From the NCBI GenBank assembly GCA_004194705.1, contig SADC01001323.1, positions 372,001-436,000 on the forward strand: DNA of 64,000 bases. The letters are read 5' to 3'. This document shows positions 11,665-24,189 of the stretch, piece after piece. The stretch is from Ditylenchus dipsaci. Its lineage: Eukaryota > Nematoda > Chromadorea > Rhabditida > Anguinidae. How positions within the stretch are numbered: position 1 is the stretch's first letter; every line of letters starts with the position of its first letter. The notes under the pieces were generated by a model. It did no database searches and was not told the DNA's origin. It saw nothing but the letters and a program-made list of their open reading frames with translations. Both the position numbers and the translations under genes were made by a program.

Positions 11665-13192
11665 ATGTTTTCCATCGCGGGAAAAATTTCTGGTCTTCTG
11701 ATGAGCTGTGCATACTTCTACTACTGAGCATGTTTTAACTTGAAAATTTAAATTTTTACCTAGTTTTTGTTAATTTTAGTAATTCCTGTGATAGATGCTG
11801 CCTTGAGCAGGTCAAAACGACAAACTTATCACTATCCAGATGTATGTATCAGGATTAAAAACTATTTTATTTGTATAATAAAAAATTACAGGAGCTCAGA
11901 AAATATGCACACACACATCCTAATACAAAAATAATTCATGGTATGGTTATTTGCTGAAATTTAACGTAAAAGTTCTGATCTTCTTATATAGTAGATTTAT
12001 TGCAAAAATACTGTTTATTATACATATAAATAAATTATACACGCAAATTTTTATAACGAAAATGTTATTTCGATATTTGACTCAATTTTGTTTTGAGCTT
12101 CTACATAGATACTAGAAAACTGAACATACCGTAAATCCTCTAATTGAAGCCCATGGGCTTGAATTGAAACACACAAATCTCAAAGCTGTTGTGCCATGCT
12201 ATTTTTAAAACATTGGCGCTACCGGAGTATACCCCCTCCCAAATGGAATTTTTAAAAAAGTGTTTCCAAACACCCTATATCGACTCAAAATCGCCTCAGG
12301 AACTCGAAAAAGCCATTATTTTTGAGTTTTGGTCAATAAAAAATCGAGTTTTGGGACCACCCAAAGTTACTTTTTTTGACTATTTTTAAAGGGACTTAGG
12401 CTGTTTTGGGTGGTAAGGGACCAAAGAGAGGCCAATTTGTTCCAAAAAGGAAGATGTTGAACATAGTTTTGTTGACTGGGGCCTACCGCATAAATAAACT
12501 CAGGTATGCATGCTTTTTCATGCATCCAGAGTCACTTTCGAGTGATTGGTGTCTAAGGTATGTGGGTGTGCGCATCTCAACCCCAAGCCCCCTGCGCCCC
12601 GAAATGGGGGGGGGAGTATACTCGGGTAGGGTCAAAAAATTCAATATTTTTAGGCGCATGACCACTCAAATTTAGCTAACACGGGAAAAGCACGACCACC
12701 CCGTCACGTATCAAAGAACTTTATTTACCAAAAGATAGCTCTTTTTGAGCTGACTATGAAACCACTCGCAAAATCTGCTACGCGCTAAGCTGCACCGAGA
12801 TATTGGCTTTTTAAAAATAAACATTTTTGATCTACGTTATATTGTACACTAGCACTAATGATCAACGGGTATAAGAAACAGGGCTATTTTTGAGTGGTCA
12901 CGCGCCTAAAAATGTTCAATTTTTCATATATAAAAACACAATGCCACAAACAGCTTGGGAGTTGTGTCTCTTAATTCAAGCCCATGGGCTTCAATTAAAA
13001 AATTTACCGTAATATTTGTTTTAAGGCACGGTTGGAAGATACGCACCTCAAGAGTATCCTGCTTGGTAAATAATATTGTTGATTGAAATTTAAAAGAATA
13101 TTAAATCAAGTAATTGCTCTTATATCTTTTTTAGGTACACACGAACACTTTTTAAGTGGAATGGAGAATCTAGGTTAAAACATACATTTTAA
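11665..13192 (+). CDS. Small five-exon gene; possible secreted peptide precursor or small membrane protein
   Basis: Exons: 11665-~11725, 11780-11841, 11892-11940, 13026-13065, 13135-13192. Phases of the last four fit, with canonical GT..AG borders. They give roughly 90 residues: a hydrophobic start (MFSIAGKISGLLMSCAYFYY), IPVIDAALSRSKRQTYHYP, then a polar region through PDELRKYAHTHPN and a C-terminus ending in SRLKHTF. RSKR matches a furin-type convertase site after a signal-like segment, so a processed secreted peptide is possible; a single-pass membrane protein is an alternative. The family is not recognised. The exon 1 donor is not canonical (TAC TAC T followed by GAGC), suggesting a sequence error or a different first exon. 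Intron 3 (1.1 kb) is filled by nested repeats from 12128 to 13013. Confidence 0.5.
12217..12631. mobile_element. MITE with CTACCGGAGTATACCCC termini
   Basis: The inverted ends are GCTACCGGAGTATACCCCC and the complement near 12610. The interior holds TAAACTCAGGTATGCATGC and TCACTTTCGAGTGAT segments that recur at 24777, 29794, 34560 and 42900. Apparent open frames inside belong to the repeat and are not genes. Confidence 0.75.
12639..12925. repeat. Palindrome TTCAATATTTTTAGGCGC...
   Basis: The left arm contains TTTTTAGGCGCATGACCACT and the right arm the complement AGTGGTCACGCGCCTAAAAA. The arms are about 35 bp and enclose about 220 bp. This looks like another non-autonomous inverted-repeat insertion next to the element ending at 12631. 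Confidence 0.6.
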
Positions 13193-13964
13193 ATATATCT
13201 GTTATAAAAAAAATTATAGATTAAGCCCTTACCACGTAAACGACGTGTTGTACCCAGCTTATCAGAAAAGTCGACTGCTTAATTAATCTTTTGTTGTTGT
13301 ATATAAAATGTATTAGAATCGCGTGTAAATATATCAAGTTATCGGTATTTTTGGGAAAATACCGGTCAACAATAAATCCGCGTTTTATTAATAAAAAATT
13401 GAACATCCTATTAAAAAAATGTGGGTTCGAGTTTTTTTATTAAAAATTCTAGAAGTAAATGGTTCTTATTTATCTTTTTATAAAAAAATTCGCAGCCCAA
13501 AAAGTTGCATTATCTTTGCAACCAGTGATCCATTAAATATTCCAAAATATAGCAACCAAAAGTAATTTCACAAATTTCACTTCAAGCTTTTTTTTGCGCT
13601 AAACACCTGCTTCGGCCATTTAAAACAGTACTTAATTGTCATTTGTACAAGTAAAAAATTTGTTTATTAAGTATTAGTAGAAAAACTTACAAAGCTGACA
13701 CGACTTTTAGTTGAAAAGTAGCTTACGTTTAGAGGCATTTAATGAAAGTTAGAACACCTGTTTACAACTTTTTATATAGTATTTAACTCTAAAGGATTTG
13801 ACGATATTTAAAACAGTTTTTTTAACATTTCCAATTATCATATTAGTAGGACCAGGTTAAGGGAATTTGATAATCATAATTTTGCATGCCACGTTTAAAT
13901 ACCTGTCAACATTGTAATTTTTAACCCATAATAAGGTATATTAGCACTCCGAGAGCTGACCAGT
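13193..13964. other. AT-rich intergenic stretch
   Basis: Low-complexity, AT-rich sequence after the small gene. No gene, RNA or clear repeat was recognised. Confidence 0.4.
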
Positions 13965-14625
13965 GATGTTTTATGTACACACAAAAACACTCAAATGTTT
14001 TGTGTTGCGCTTATATTTTCATAAAAATATGAACTCAAAAGATATCGCGTTTTTGTATATTTATGAAAATTTAAATTTTCTCATTTTCATTTTTGTACAC
14101 AAATCAAATTTCAGAATTCTTTGCGTACGTTTGTGTACACAAATGAAAAACCTAAAAATTTTGTTTATGTTTGTGTACACATGGAAAAAATATTGTACGC
14201 AACACAATAAAAAGCAAAATACTGGCAAAAAAACTCATAAAAATGCATGAATGTAAAAATTCTATGTTCTTATCCGGTTTTTGAAATCCCAAAAATGAGA
14301 TCGAGCTTCCAACATGACTCGTTATAGTGCAGAATATACCCGAGAAAGTATGTTTCTGTAATTTATTAGTATAGTACACATTGTTAATGCAATAAAACAT
14401 TGTTGTTTTGTGTTGTGTACAATATTTTTACCTGTGTACACAAACCTAAACAAAATTTTCAGGTTTTTCATTTGTGTACACAAACGTACACAAAGATATT
14501 TCAATTTTTATTTGTGCACAAAAATGAAAATGAGAAAATTTAAATTTTTAAAAATGTACAAAAACAAAAACGTGATATTTTTTGAGTTCATTCTTTTACG
14601 GAGATGAAAATGTTTCGTACACAAA
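13965..14625. repeat. Large foldback element with GTGTACAC repeats
   Basis: Arms of roughly 240 and 215 bp (about 13965-14210 and 14410-14625) are inverted copies of each other around a ~200-bp centre. Each arm contains repeated TTTGTGTACACAAA palindromes and the segment AAATTTAAATTTTC. Open frames on both strands come from this symmetry. No transposase is present. Confidence 0.8.
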
Positions 14626-14792
14626 AATTTGGAAATAAAACAACACTGATGCTGACTGTCGTAAGCACCCACCTGGAACAGTTTTTCATGCTAATTCAGA
14701 GTTAGGCATAGCCAATACTCTTGATTTTTTAAATTTTCGTTGTCTCTAGAGGAATTTGCAAATTTTAAAAGCAGTATCATTAGCAAATCAAC

Positions 14793-15041
14793 TACCGTAT
14801 TCTCTCTATTAATTCCACACTCTCTATTAAACCCACACCCCCAAACTTTGAAGACCTGTATCTCAGCTCAGAGAAAAAGTTTAACAAAGTTTTTTTTGCA
14901 TTTTCTTAACTCCCACGAGCTCTACCGATTCTGTTTTTGGATTTTGAATCTTCACCCGAAAATCTCAAGATCGACCCCAAAATTTCCGATTTTTGGACGA
15001 TTGAAAAATAATCCCACATGTGGAACTAATAGAGAGAATAC
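14793..15041. repeat. ACCGTATTCTC element, copy B (word CCACA)
   Basis: About 249 bp, left end TACCGTATTCTCTCTATTAA, right end CTAATAGAGAGAATAC. The left end has TTCCACAC and ACCCACACCCC; the right end has CCCACATGTGGAAC. The core is clearly similar to copy A (ACGAGCTCTACCGATTCTG, TCTTCACCCGAAAATC). Confidence 0.85.
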
Positions 15042-15896
15042 AAATTAGGTGTCAGAATTGAGGTAAGTGGTTACTTGTATTTCAGAGTGTTAGGTATGCC
15101 TAATTGAATAATTGTCTAACTTTTAGAATTCATTTTACTCTGGTTTTACCCTTACTGTTTTTAAAGCTATATACCATTAAAAAGCTAAAATTTCTGAGTT
15201 TTCTTTGAATATGTAGTGTTCTCTAATGTTAATGCTGTGTATAATTTTATGACTTTTCATTTAAAGTGGTTAAAATTGTGAAAACGTTTAAGGCTGACAT
15301 TATGGCCTGGATAGTATCCAGTGGATACACAAAAATGTGTTGTCAGTTCGAGTTGCTTCATAGCTCATAAGAAATCCCTATTTCTCCGCTACTTAGTGAT
15401 ATATAGACTTCTAGGAAATTATTTGCCCAAAAGGGCCTATGTAGCGTTCCCAAATAATATCTTTAAAGGCCCTATTTTACCCATCAAAGAACGCTTTTTG
15501 AAATTATGACGCTAAATTCGGATTCAGCTGGTCCAGGCTGGTTACTTACCACAGTCGACCGCCGAAGTGTTAAAAAAATTTAAATAGGTTTGAAAGGATT
15601 TATATTCTTTTCTCAGGTTGCAACATCTGTTTTGAAATGTTGACTCAGTTTTTCGTGTAATGCTGTCATATACAGTGTAATGACACAAAATTACTGCACC
15701 GTTCGTTTGAAAAATAGAGCTTCCGGGCACTCTATTAATAAATCGATAGAAAAAACAAATTTTTAAAAACCTGACACTCAAAGTTGTCAAGTTCCTTGAT
15801 TATTCATGGAGGAATAACTCAGAAACAATCTGATTTTACAACCCTACCTTTTTGTAAATTACTTCTAAATTACATGTAACTAAAAAAGTATATAAC
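15042..15896. other. Intergenic, nothing recognised
   Basis: AT-rich sequence between two copies of the ACCGTATT element. No gene with splice signals and no further repeat was recognised. Confidence 0.35.
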
Positions 15897-16088
15897 TACC
15901 GTATTCTCTCTAATAGAGTGGTATGCCGCTCTACTTTTCAGCCTCCAAAAAAATGTTTGACTTAACTTTACAAATGCAATAAAAAAATTTTTAACATCCC
16001 CCCCCCTAGTTTTGGCCTGAACCCCTGCCGCTCTATTAGAGAATGCCGTTCAAATGGAGAGTGCCACTCTATTAGAAATAACACGGTA
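15897..16088. repeat. ACCGTATTCTC element, copy C (word GAGTGG/CCGCTC)
   Basis: About 192 bp from TACCGTATTCTCTCTAATAG to AACACGGTA. The left end reads GAGTGGTATGCCGCTC and the right end TGCCGCTC...TGCCACTC. The word differs from all other copies but is again shared by both ends of this copy. Confidence 0.75.
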
Positions 16089-17569
16089 CTATAAAAGGTA
16101 ATCCCAAATTTTTTTTGTCTTTTAAACTAAAGATGTTTGAGCTGTCTTACTTAATTATTTTTAGCTTTTCAGTGGGTGTGTGTTAAGTGTATTTCCCTTT
16201 TATACTTTTCACAATAAAAAATTTGTTTATTACATCAATTTAAAGCTAATTTTGTTTGCTCAGACTGAACTTTTAATAGCTAGAAAGTCTATAAAATTCA
16301 CTACATTCAGCCTATTTTTGCATTAGCTACAAATCATTTTAGTATATATTTTAAAATTTTTTAGCTACTTAAATTTTCGTAGCTACTTAAAGTGTATCGA
16401 ATTAAATTTTCTTATATTGTGTATTAACATAATTATTTTTTGGCGAAATTAAAAAAATCTGATTTTTAGGACATATATCTTGTTCATAAATTGTGGTTTC
16501 CTCCAATAATTTTCAAATAGTTTTCAAAAATTCAATTTCAATGAGTGAAAAACTGACCACAGTGAGACCCAGGCAAAAAGAGCAATTTTTTCTCAGTTAA
16601 TATCCAATACTTTAGAAAGTTGGCTGGATAAAAGTTATTTTAAAAATTTCAATATTAATCGGAGTTTTTCACATCGAATGTATCATTGTTAACAAAAATA
16701 AATAAAATGCTGCTGCTTTTGCAGCAAAATTTAGTTTGCTAGCGCAAAAGTTGGGAAGGGCCTGAAAAAGGTTAAAAAAGTGCTCGTATAATCCGCGCAC
16801 ATTTTCACTTTTTTAAAATATTCTTGCATAATCTTAATTCATCTATAAAATTATGACGCTTATTTGACTTCTTTTTTTTGACTTCTTTCTCTTACTTTTT
16901 TTATTTCCATTTGCAGTTTACACAGGGCTCCGGAGTCAAAATTTTCAAAAGTTAGTACATTTGCTCATAGAGACATAGACAAAAAACACACACAGAAAAA
17001 ATACTATTTTATTTATTGCTAATTTTTTGACGCTAAAAATAAGACTTGGTGCCCTAGAAGAAGTACAAAGCTGATAAAAAACAAATTTCGAAACCCTGAG
17101 TTTACATCTGATTAAATATGGCTCTAAATAAAAGTTGCACCAGTGAAAATGAAATTAACAAATCAGCCAATATTAGCACCAGTTTTGGCAACAAGAGAAA
17201 AACTCTTGGCTAAATCTTGTTAATTCATTAAATGTAGCGTAGCCGAATACAACAAACAAAATATAGCCTGCAAGCTGAACTTAGATCAAAATTCCGACAA
17301 ACTTGCATACAACTACATATCTATTGAAAGATAAAGCACAAAAAAGTATTAATATGTTTGTAGTAAATCTTGTTATTTGTATGTAACCTATTTATATTTG
17401 ACTACTTATATTGAGCTCTTGAAATTTATGTTTGCTTTTAGCATTTTTGGCCCTGGTATTGAAAAAGTAGTTGTCAATGAAGCGCCGCCTAACAATTTTT
17501 CCTTTTAAAAGTTAAGTAAAAAGTACCCAAATATTAGTCTCAGACCCGGAAAAGTGCGTAAGACATTTT
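16089..17569. other. Intergenic, AT-rich
   Basis: No supported gene or structured repeat was found. Confidence 0.35.
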
Positions 17570-17815
17570 GGCGAAAGTAGCGAATACACCCCCCCCCCCC
17601 TCCCCCATAAATCTGATCCTCTCGAAATTGCTGTAACTACACTTTTGAACAAAATGTTCAAGCTCAGGACTTAGGCTCGAGGGTAGGCCAGCGTACGAAA
17701 GTTGTGACTAATGAAGGTTTGACTCCCTTTTCCGGGGTCTGGGCCATATATTTGGGTGCTCTTTACTCAAGTTCTAAAAGGACAATTTTGAGGGGGTGTA
17801 TTCTATACAAAGGTC
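17570..17815. mobile_element. Degenerate GTAGCGAATACACCCC MITE
   Basis: The left end AAAGTAGCGAATACACCCCC and the weak right end GGGGGTGTATTCTATAC enclose the same interior as 7181-7412 (GTTTGACTCCCTTTTCCGGGG, TTTGGGTGCTCTTTACT). It is more diverged than the other two copies. Confidence 0.65.
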
Positions 17816-18425
17816 GACGTTTCTTAGTCCAGCTAACTTACGCTGGTCCTGAGCCCACGGCTACCATAACCCCTCCCCCCCCGCGAGCCCCGTTTTCTAC
17901 GTTTTTTGAAAAACAGCAACCAGACATTTTAAATTTCTACATTTAATAGTGGAAAATGTCACGCGGAGGAAAATGTTGTTAAGCCTTTCTTTTGACGACG
18001 GCCGAGCTGATTTTTCAGGACCAATTTCTCTTTACTGTGTTTACTGGTACTAAAAAAATCAGCTTGAAATGTCTACAAAAATCGTGACAACCAAACATCT
18101 CTCAATTTTAATGGAAAATATCTAGTTGCCATGAAAAAAGTTTTATTGCTTGAGAAAAAGCAATAAAACTTGATTTATTAAGTATTTGCTGTAAGCTGAT
18201 ATATAGGTTGTCGAAGTTCAGAGAAGAACATTCTATATATAAAAATAAGGTAGTCAAAAAATCAGCTCGGAGGACTAAAGCATTAAAAAATAAAGTTCAT
18301 GTGGATTTAACCAAGGAAAATTGCCTAAAATTATTATTGGTTGAAGTGTTCAATTGTCTGTAAAACATAGTAAAAGCCAAAAAAATATTTATAACTTGTT
18401 ATTTATCAGTGTTTTTAGGACTTTG

Positions 18426-21400
18426 ATGTTTTCAAAAACGTTTCTTAACTACCTTAATTTTGCGCAAATTATAATAATTCTAAGCTGCCAGCTAACATCA
18501 ATCACTTGCTTCTCCTATTTATGCTACCGCCTTAAGTTCCAATCAAAATATTATGAAGTGACGCGGTTTTCCAACTCAGTGCTAATTTATATATCTTTTC
18601 ACGTTGTATTTTCGACTTTATCAGTACCTCATGCTGTTTATGTTATAATTGGTTGGAGTTCAGGTATGTAATTAAAAAAACTATTTGAATCTGTTTGATC
18701 TACTCCCACCTTCTCCACTTCTTCAATTTTTTCCTAAAAAAGGGTCTTATTCAGGGCTGCCAGATTTTTTTTTCAAAAATAAGGACATTTGCTCAAAATA
18801 AGGACATTTTTTGGGTATTTTCGCTAAATTTGCTATTTTATCCAGTGCTCATCGCTCTTTTGCTGCCACAAAAATAAGCCAAAAAACAAAACAAATAAAA
18901 ATTCCTTGAAATTTTTGAAAAAATTACGAAACTAAGCCACAACCACTTGAATTCTCGTGCGAAAGACCATGGTTTTCTGTAGGGTTTTGGAGTCGAAATG
19001 TTTTGCCTTGAATTTTGTTATATTCGCTTGTTGTCTTGTGAGTCTTTGCACTAGTTCTGTTGCACTTTTCACGCTGATCACTTTGCTATATATATACTCT
19101 CAATTTTCTTTAGAAAACTATCCAAGAATATGCCAAACCAGGTATCCTTCAAATTTCAATTTTAGGGAAACTGCTGGTCTTACCTCTTCTTCTGCAATTT
19201 CTGAAAAGCTTTTGCGTAATTTTTGTGCTGACTTTTTGCTTATCTTGAAGCTCTTGAATTTCTCCACAAGTGTTGACCACGTATTGAGAAGTTAAACGCA
19301 ACTATGACATATCTAGGACCATTTCATGATTAAAATAGAGGGTTTCGAAGACTGGCTTGTAATGAGAAAATCCAAAATGCTCTGGTAAAAGTTAAATCAC
19401 TCAGATACAAGTTTGCGCGCAATAGATAACCCTGATTACGCCCTCCATTTTGGTATATCACACATCTAAGTGCTGTTTCAATTTGAGCGAGTACCACCGA
19501 TGTTTTTCTCAAATTCCAGGTGGTCAGGAGTAGGTGAAAGTTACCTATTTTCAGAAGCTGTTTTACCCTTTCCACTCACACCTTTTCACGAAAATTTTGT
19601 GCGCCATCGTGCTCAGCGTGAAAAGTTAGGCTTATACACCCGAAAGTTACAGTCGGCCTTTCGCGTGTTAATTATTGATCGGCTAACTAAGTTTAAGGTG
19701 GGGAGACTTTCACATACGCATCGCCCTAAGTCAATTGTTCTAATCTAGCTAGCTGCACACCTTGTTTATTTTTTTATTTAGTTCACTGACTGCTAGGGCG
19801 AAAAACTATCGATCAATCGATTAAATTAATCCAGCACTACCTTTTTTCACCAACTGCCATAATTTTGGGATTTTATGCGAATGACAGATCTGTGTAGGAT
19901 GGCATGGAATTGGACATCGTTTGATGTTTTTAAAATTCTAGGTCTAACTAACTTTTTCTCTGTTTGATAGCTCAGATGAAAGCCTAGAGTCTTGGCTACA
20001 TTTCTTTGTATGAAACGTGTGAATTGTAGAGAAAAAATCAGAATATATCAATCAAACAGGTCAAAGAAAAACCCCCAAAACGATCGATTTTCGAAAAATT
20101 AGCCTATTTTAGCCTATAGATCAGTTTTAAATGCTTGTGTTGATAATTTTGTTGGCTTCTTAAGAGTGTGAGGATCCTTTTGACACCAAATTTGTAAATA
20201 TTAAAGGGTCAGAATAGGGTATGCCGCCAGTCGTAAGCAGAACCCGTGACCTAGGCCGACGCGTATATAAAAGTCTCTCCCCTTTGATTGCATTGAGGCA
20301 ATATTCGCTTGTGAAATTATTTTGACGGAGTTGAAGGTCATCCTGGGTGGTCCTTAAAAGCCAAACATTTAAAAAATAATTTTTTTAGTTGACTCTGCTT
20401 ATGAACCTTATGCACTATTTTGGGTGGGAATTTTCATTGTTTCATACGTTGGCACTTTGCCTGTGCCAGTCTTCTTTCTTACATTAGACAGATGTCTCGC
20501 CTCAGGTTTCCAGTAACTTATAGAGAGAAGAAAAGAAAGTGGTTGATATATACTAGCTGTTTTGTCATCGCCACTGCTTATTTAGTCAACTTTACAAGTA
20601 TTTTGCTTGAATTACCGCTGGATTTGATATCAGGTTTGTGGTTAAGGTTTTTGGATACTTATTAGAGAGCCATGGCCACCCTTTCTGGATTGTCTCCCAC
20701 CAATTCAAAAATTTTCGCCTAATCTTTGAACTTATGTACGGATTTTTCAGCTTGGATTCTAACAAAACAAGGCCTATAATTTTATTTTAGATATAATTGT
20801 GTCAGAAAACAAATTAAAAAATCCGTGCAGAAGTTCAATGATTGGGATTTTTTTGAATTGGCGGGGTTGAAAACCGTTGTCCGAGACGGCAATGGCCCAT
20901 TAAAATTGTTTTTCGCTAATATCCATACATTTCTTATAAGTTGACATCCCTGACCTTGAGTCTCAAAATTTTTAAATGGGCTAAATGATCGATGGATTGG
21001 TTTTAGGAGCTTGTTTACTTCCCGGGGCCGGAGAGGGGGTAATGACGGGTGGCCCTAATACAAAATTATGTTTTTGCTCTAATAACCCACTGAGTTGATG
21101 CCCGGAAAATATTCAAAAAACACAATTATTAACACTAAAATTTGATTCTGTCCTAACATACGCTGGTCTACCCTGCGCCTAAGGCTTCGCTTAGGCAAAA
21201 AAGTTGACTTCACACTAGGGTCCCCCGAAGTGAACAAGTGCCTGGCACTATTCAACCAGCAGCGGAGGGGGGAGGGGTTGCAATAGTCTCCCTGTTATTT
21301 TTGTGACTTTTTAAAATTCAGGTTTGAGGGAAGCTGAAGCAGCGTATTGTAGGACGGACTTCAACATGTTACTCAAAATACAAAAAAGTATAAAAAATTT

Positions 21401-23528
21401 AAGTCCGTCCTGACGAATACTCAGCTTGGTTTATGTTTTTTTAGTTTTCTGTAATCCTATCAGCTTTACCCATGTTTTTAGTGTTGTTTAAGGGTTACAA
21501 AAAAATTAGATTAAGTTTTGAGAACTTTATATTAAAACTTTAATTTAAGACAGAACATGCACCACAATGACCTGCTTGTTAGTCAAGGGCAAAGGAAGGG
21601 TTCAGTTCTACATCAAAATTTCATTTAGCAGCATGATTTTAGTTTCCAGTTATTATTTGTTTCTATTGCTGAGAAAAAAGAAGATCATTAACATAGTAAG
21701 CAAATATTATTATAGTAAACATTTTCTAATAGATTTTGCAGAAAAATCGAGTGGTCAAATATACAGTGATAGGAGAAATTTGTCTTAGTATTTTGCCATC
21801 TGTATTCAGTCTAGCGTTCAACACGGTATGTGCAAGTTGTTCAAAAAATAGAAGGCTCTATATTTGTCCACACCCCTCATGAAAAAAACTTGCCTTGGTT
21901 CCCCAAGCTCCTTTTCTTCCCTAAATATCAGAAATAAATAAATTTACGCTGAGGCAAAGGTAGACCAGCATACGTTAGAACGAGGTCAAAGATGTTCCTT
22001 AAAACTGTTAAAATGAGCTAAATCAAAAAAATTGAAGTTTTTGAAAGAAACCAGTTTTGCGAAAAAATTCAACATTAAGGGCCCAAGGCAAGTTTTTTTG
22101 GACAAATAGAATATGTTTTTGAGAGTTTAAAAAAATTACATAAAATCAATTTAACCCTCTTTTGCCGGCGTCTCAGGGATGCCTGTTTTTTAATAGATTT
22201 TTGCATTTTTATAAAGAAATCAGGGAAAAAAGTAACAATGGCAGGAAAAAATTTCAGAAAAGTTAAATTAGGAATTGGCCAAAATTCGGCCAACCGGCTT
22301 GAAGCGGTAAAAATACTTTTGACGCCAATTCAAAAACTGAAGCTATTTTATGGACAACTGTTTCAATTTTTTTAAACAATTTCGTGAATAATACCAATAA
22401 AATCACCAAAAGAATTAAAAAAATACAATTTCGAGCGCTACTTTACACCTCATGCACGTCACTGAGCACTGTTTTTTTTCTTTCCGCGCATCTAGCATGC
22501 GAAACGCCTACCTTTTACAAAATTCGTCTTCTAACGTAATTTTGACTGTGGCTTTATTATTTTTTACACTAATTTTTGTCTAAAAAATAACGTAGTGATC
22601 AACAGAAGAAATCTCAGTGAAAATAGTAAGGAAAAGCAATAAATAGACAAAAAATAATTTTTTTTTTCAAGTTTTTTTTTTAAATTACCGCGTTGAGCCG
22701 GTTGGCCAAAATATGGCCACGATTATTATTGCTCCAAAAATATGGCTTTTACATTTCAGCACTTGCAAATAAAAATGCATTGTTATCTGCAGGAATAGTA
22801 CTTTCTAATTGCATAAGTAAAAGGCGTGGTGTAAATGAAATTTTTGGTTTACTAAATCAAATAAAGTTACAATATCGCGTGATAGGAAATTATCAAAAAT
22901 ACAACTTTTGGTTAAACTTTTAGCAATTTTCGTTAATGTCATCTTTTTTGTTTAGAAACTAAAATGTTTGCAAACTTTTCTCTATCTTCTGGAAAAAAAA
23001 TAATGTCTGAACGTGACCAATTAGTCTTGTTTTCTATCGCTTTTATAGCTGGCCAAAATATGGCCAACCGGCAAAAGAGGGTTAAAGGGTACACAGTGCT
23101 GTATTTCAAAGCAAGATATGGAAAGTATAACACTTTAGAAAAAGTCAAGGCTTTTATATATTTGCTTATATATATGTTTTTATATACAATTTATACAAGT
23201 ATACAATCAGTCTTTTCTAACATCCGCTAGTAAGCTTGATTTATCAAGCCTTCTTTTTTACTTATCCCTCACAATACAGCTTTTCTTAATTTATTGCCTA
23301 TCTTTTCAAAATTCTTTTTAGCTTGTAACAGTGTAGAGCCTAATTATCTTACAAAAAAAAGTTCAGTGTACTATGAAACCAATTTGATTTATAAATAGTT
23401 TTGGTTTTGTTTAGATAACTGGTGATAATTTGATCAATTATGCTGGCCAATCTGTAGGAACACTTTCCACTATAGACGTGGCTATTTGCAGTGTTTTGTA
23501 TTTCAAAATGTTTGCAAAAGAAGAATAA
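18426..23528 (+). CDS. Nematode serpentine 7TM chemoreceptor (GPCR)
   Basis: Five exons: 18426-18663, 20389-20633, 21550-21695, 21742-21825, 23415-23528. All phases fit with GT..AG borders. The protein is about 275 residues with seven hydrophobic segments: TM1 NFAQIIIILSCQLTSITCF, TM2 VLIYISFHVVFSTLSVPHAV, TM3 ending VFFLTLDRCLA then RFPVTYREKKRKW, TM4 IYTSCFVIATAYLVNFTSIL, a cysteine-bearing loop with TCTTMTC, TM5 SFSSMILVSSYYLFLLL, TM6 EICLSILPSVFSLAF, TM7 SVGTLSTIDVAICSVLYFKM. LDRCLA-RFP after TM3 is the DRY-box equivalent of nematode serpentine receptors; the subclass is not assigned. One missing base near 20500 breaks the frame exactly there (LA|L|RFP). An acceptor-like TTTTTAG lies 7 nt before the ATG. 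Introns 1, 2 and 4 (1.7, 0.9 and 1.6 kb) carry repeats or repeat-rich sequence. Confidence 0.88.
18740..18900. repeat. GGGCTGCCAGATTTTTTTT...AATAAGGACA dispersed repeat
   Basis: In intron 1 of the receptor. It contains two AAAATAAGGACATTT units and TTATCCAGTGCTCATCGCTC. Related copies lie near 30490-30640 and 60620-60930. Confidence 0.55.
18950..19300 (-). repeat. Dispersed repeat, inverted copy of 24190-24560
   Basis: The reverse complement aligns along its length with 24190-24560: both carry TTGAAATTTGA(A/G)G, GACTCACAAGACAACAAGC, and CAAGAGCT(T/A)CAAGATAA. The open frame on the plus strand and an exon-like lysine-rich frame on the minus strand both lie within this repeat, so I do not call a gene here. 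Confidence 0.6.
22155..23081. mobile_element. piggyBac-like MITE (TTAA target) in receptor intron 4
   Basis: The 927-bp element has inverted ends CCCTCTTTTGCCGG and the complement, flanked on both sides by TTAA (22151-22154 and 23082-23085). That target duplication and the CCCT start are typical of piggyBac. Several GGCCAAAATATGGCCA palindromes lie inside near 22270, 22703 and 23051. It has no transposase and lies within the 1.6-kb fourth intron of the 7TM receptor. Confidence 0.82.
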
Positions 23529-24189
23529 CTGCAAGGGACAGACTGTTTAGTTTGCAGAGCAATGGAAACATTTTTACTTCGTCTTAATCAATAATAAAAC
23601 TATTTGTAATCAGCTTTTTTTAATTTCCATACCTTGTAAATTTTGTTGGTCTAACAACTTGTTCTTGTCAGTGATTCATTAAATGCCCTTTAAGGCCCCT
23701 GAATGAGACTGAAAATTTTTGCCCACTTTCTGAGAAAAGAGAATGAAGATTAAATATTTTTGTCGCAAGCCTCCAAGCTCCAAGCCCCTAAGCCTCCAAG
23801 CTCCCTGCAAAGCAATTAGATGCTTAGGCTTAGCTAGCTCTTACAAGAGAATACATTGTAAAATACTTTAACGCGAAAATTCCTGACTGTAAAGTTTGGC
23901 TATCTGGGGTTTTCTGACTTCCCGAGCACGATTATCGCAAAATCGGACCTCCTCTCTAGAGTATAATGCCCATAAAAAGCCCAATTCTGACAGCCACTCT
24001 TTAAAAATAAATGATTTTTTATTCAGGCTGGTGAGCAGTAAATTAATTTAGCACATTATTTTGTTTTATGCTCATAAGAAAGCCCTTTGTCTGGGTTTTC
24101 TAATGGTATTTTAATAATTATTAAAATGAAACCACAAATGAAACAATATAAACCCCAAAATTTTCCCACTTGACAAAATTACACTCAAG
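23529..24189. other. Intergenic after the 7TM receptor
   Basis: Probable 3' untranslated region followed by AT-rich spacer. CCTCCAAGCTCCAAGCCCCTAA near 23770 is a short tandem. No gene recognised. Confidence 0.35.

Larger units (their letters stand above)
12128..13013. repeat. ACCGTAAAT-type element with nested insertions (word GAAGCCCA)
   Basis: The left end is TACCGTAAATCCTCTAATTG followed by GAAGCCCATGGGCTTG. The right end is CAAGCCCATGGGCTTC followed by AATTTACCGTAA. Both ends carry the same palindromic word. Between them sit a complete CTACCGGAGTATACCCC element (12217-12631) and a second palindrome (12639-12925). The whole nest lies in intron 3 of the small gene at 11665-13192. Confidence 0.65.

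Noticed and set aside
13963..14607. Several 60-95 codon frames on both strands
   Set aside because: They lie in the arms of a foldback element and are mirror images of each other.
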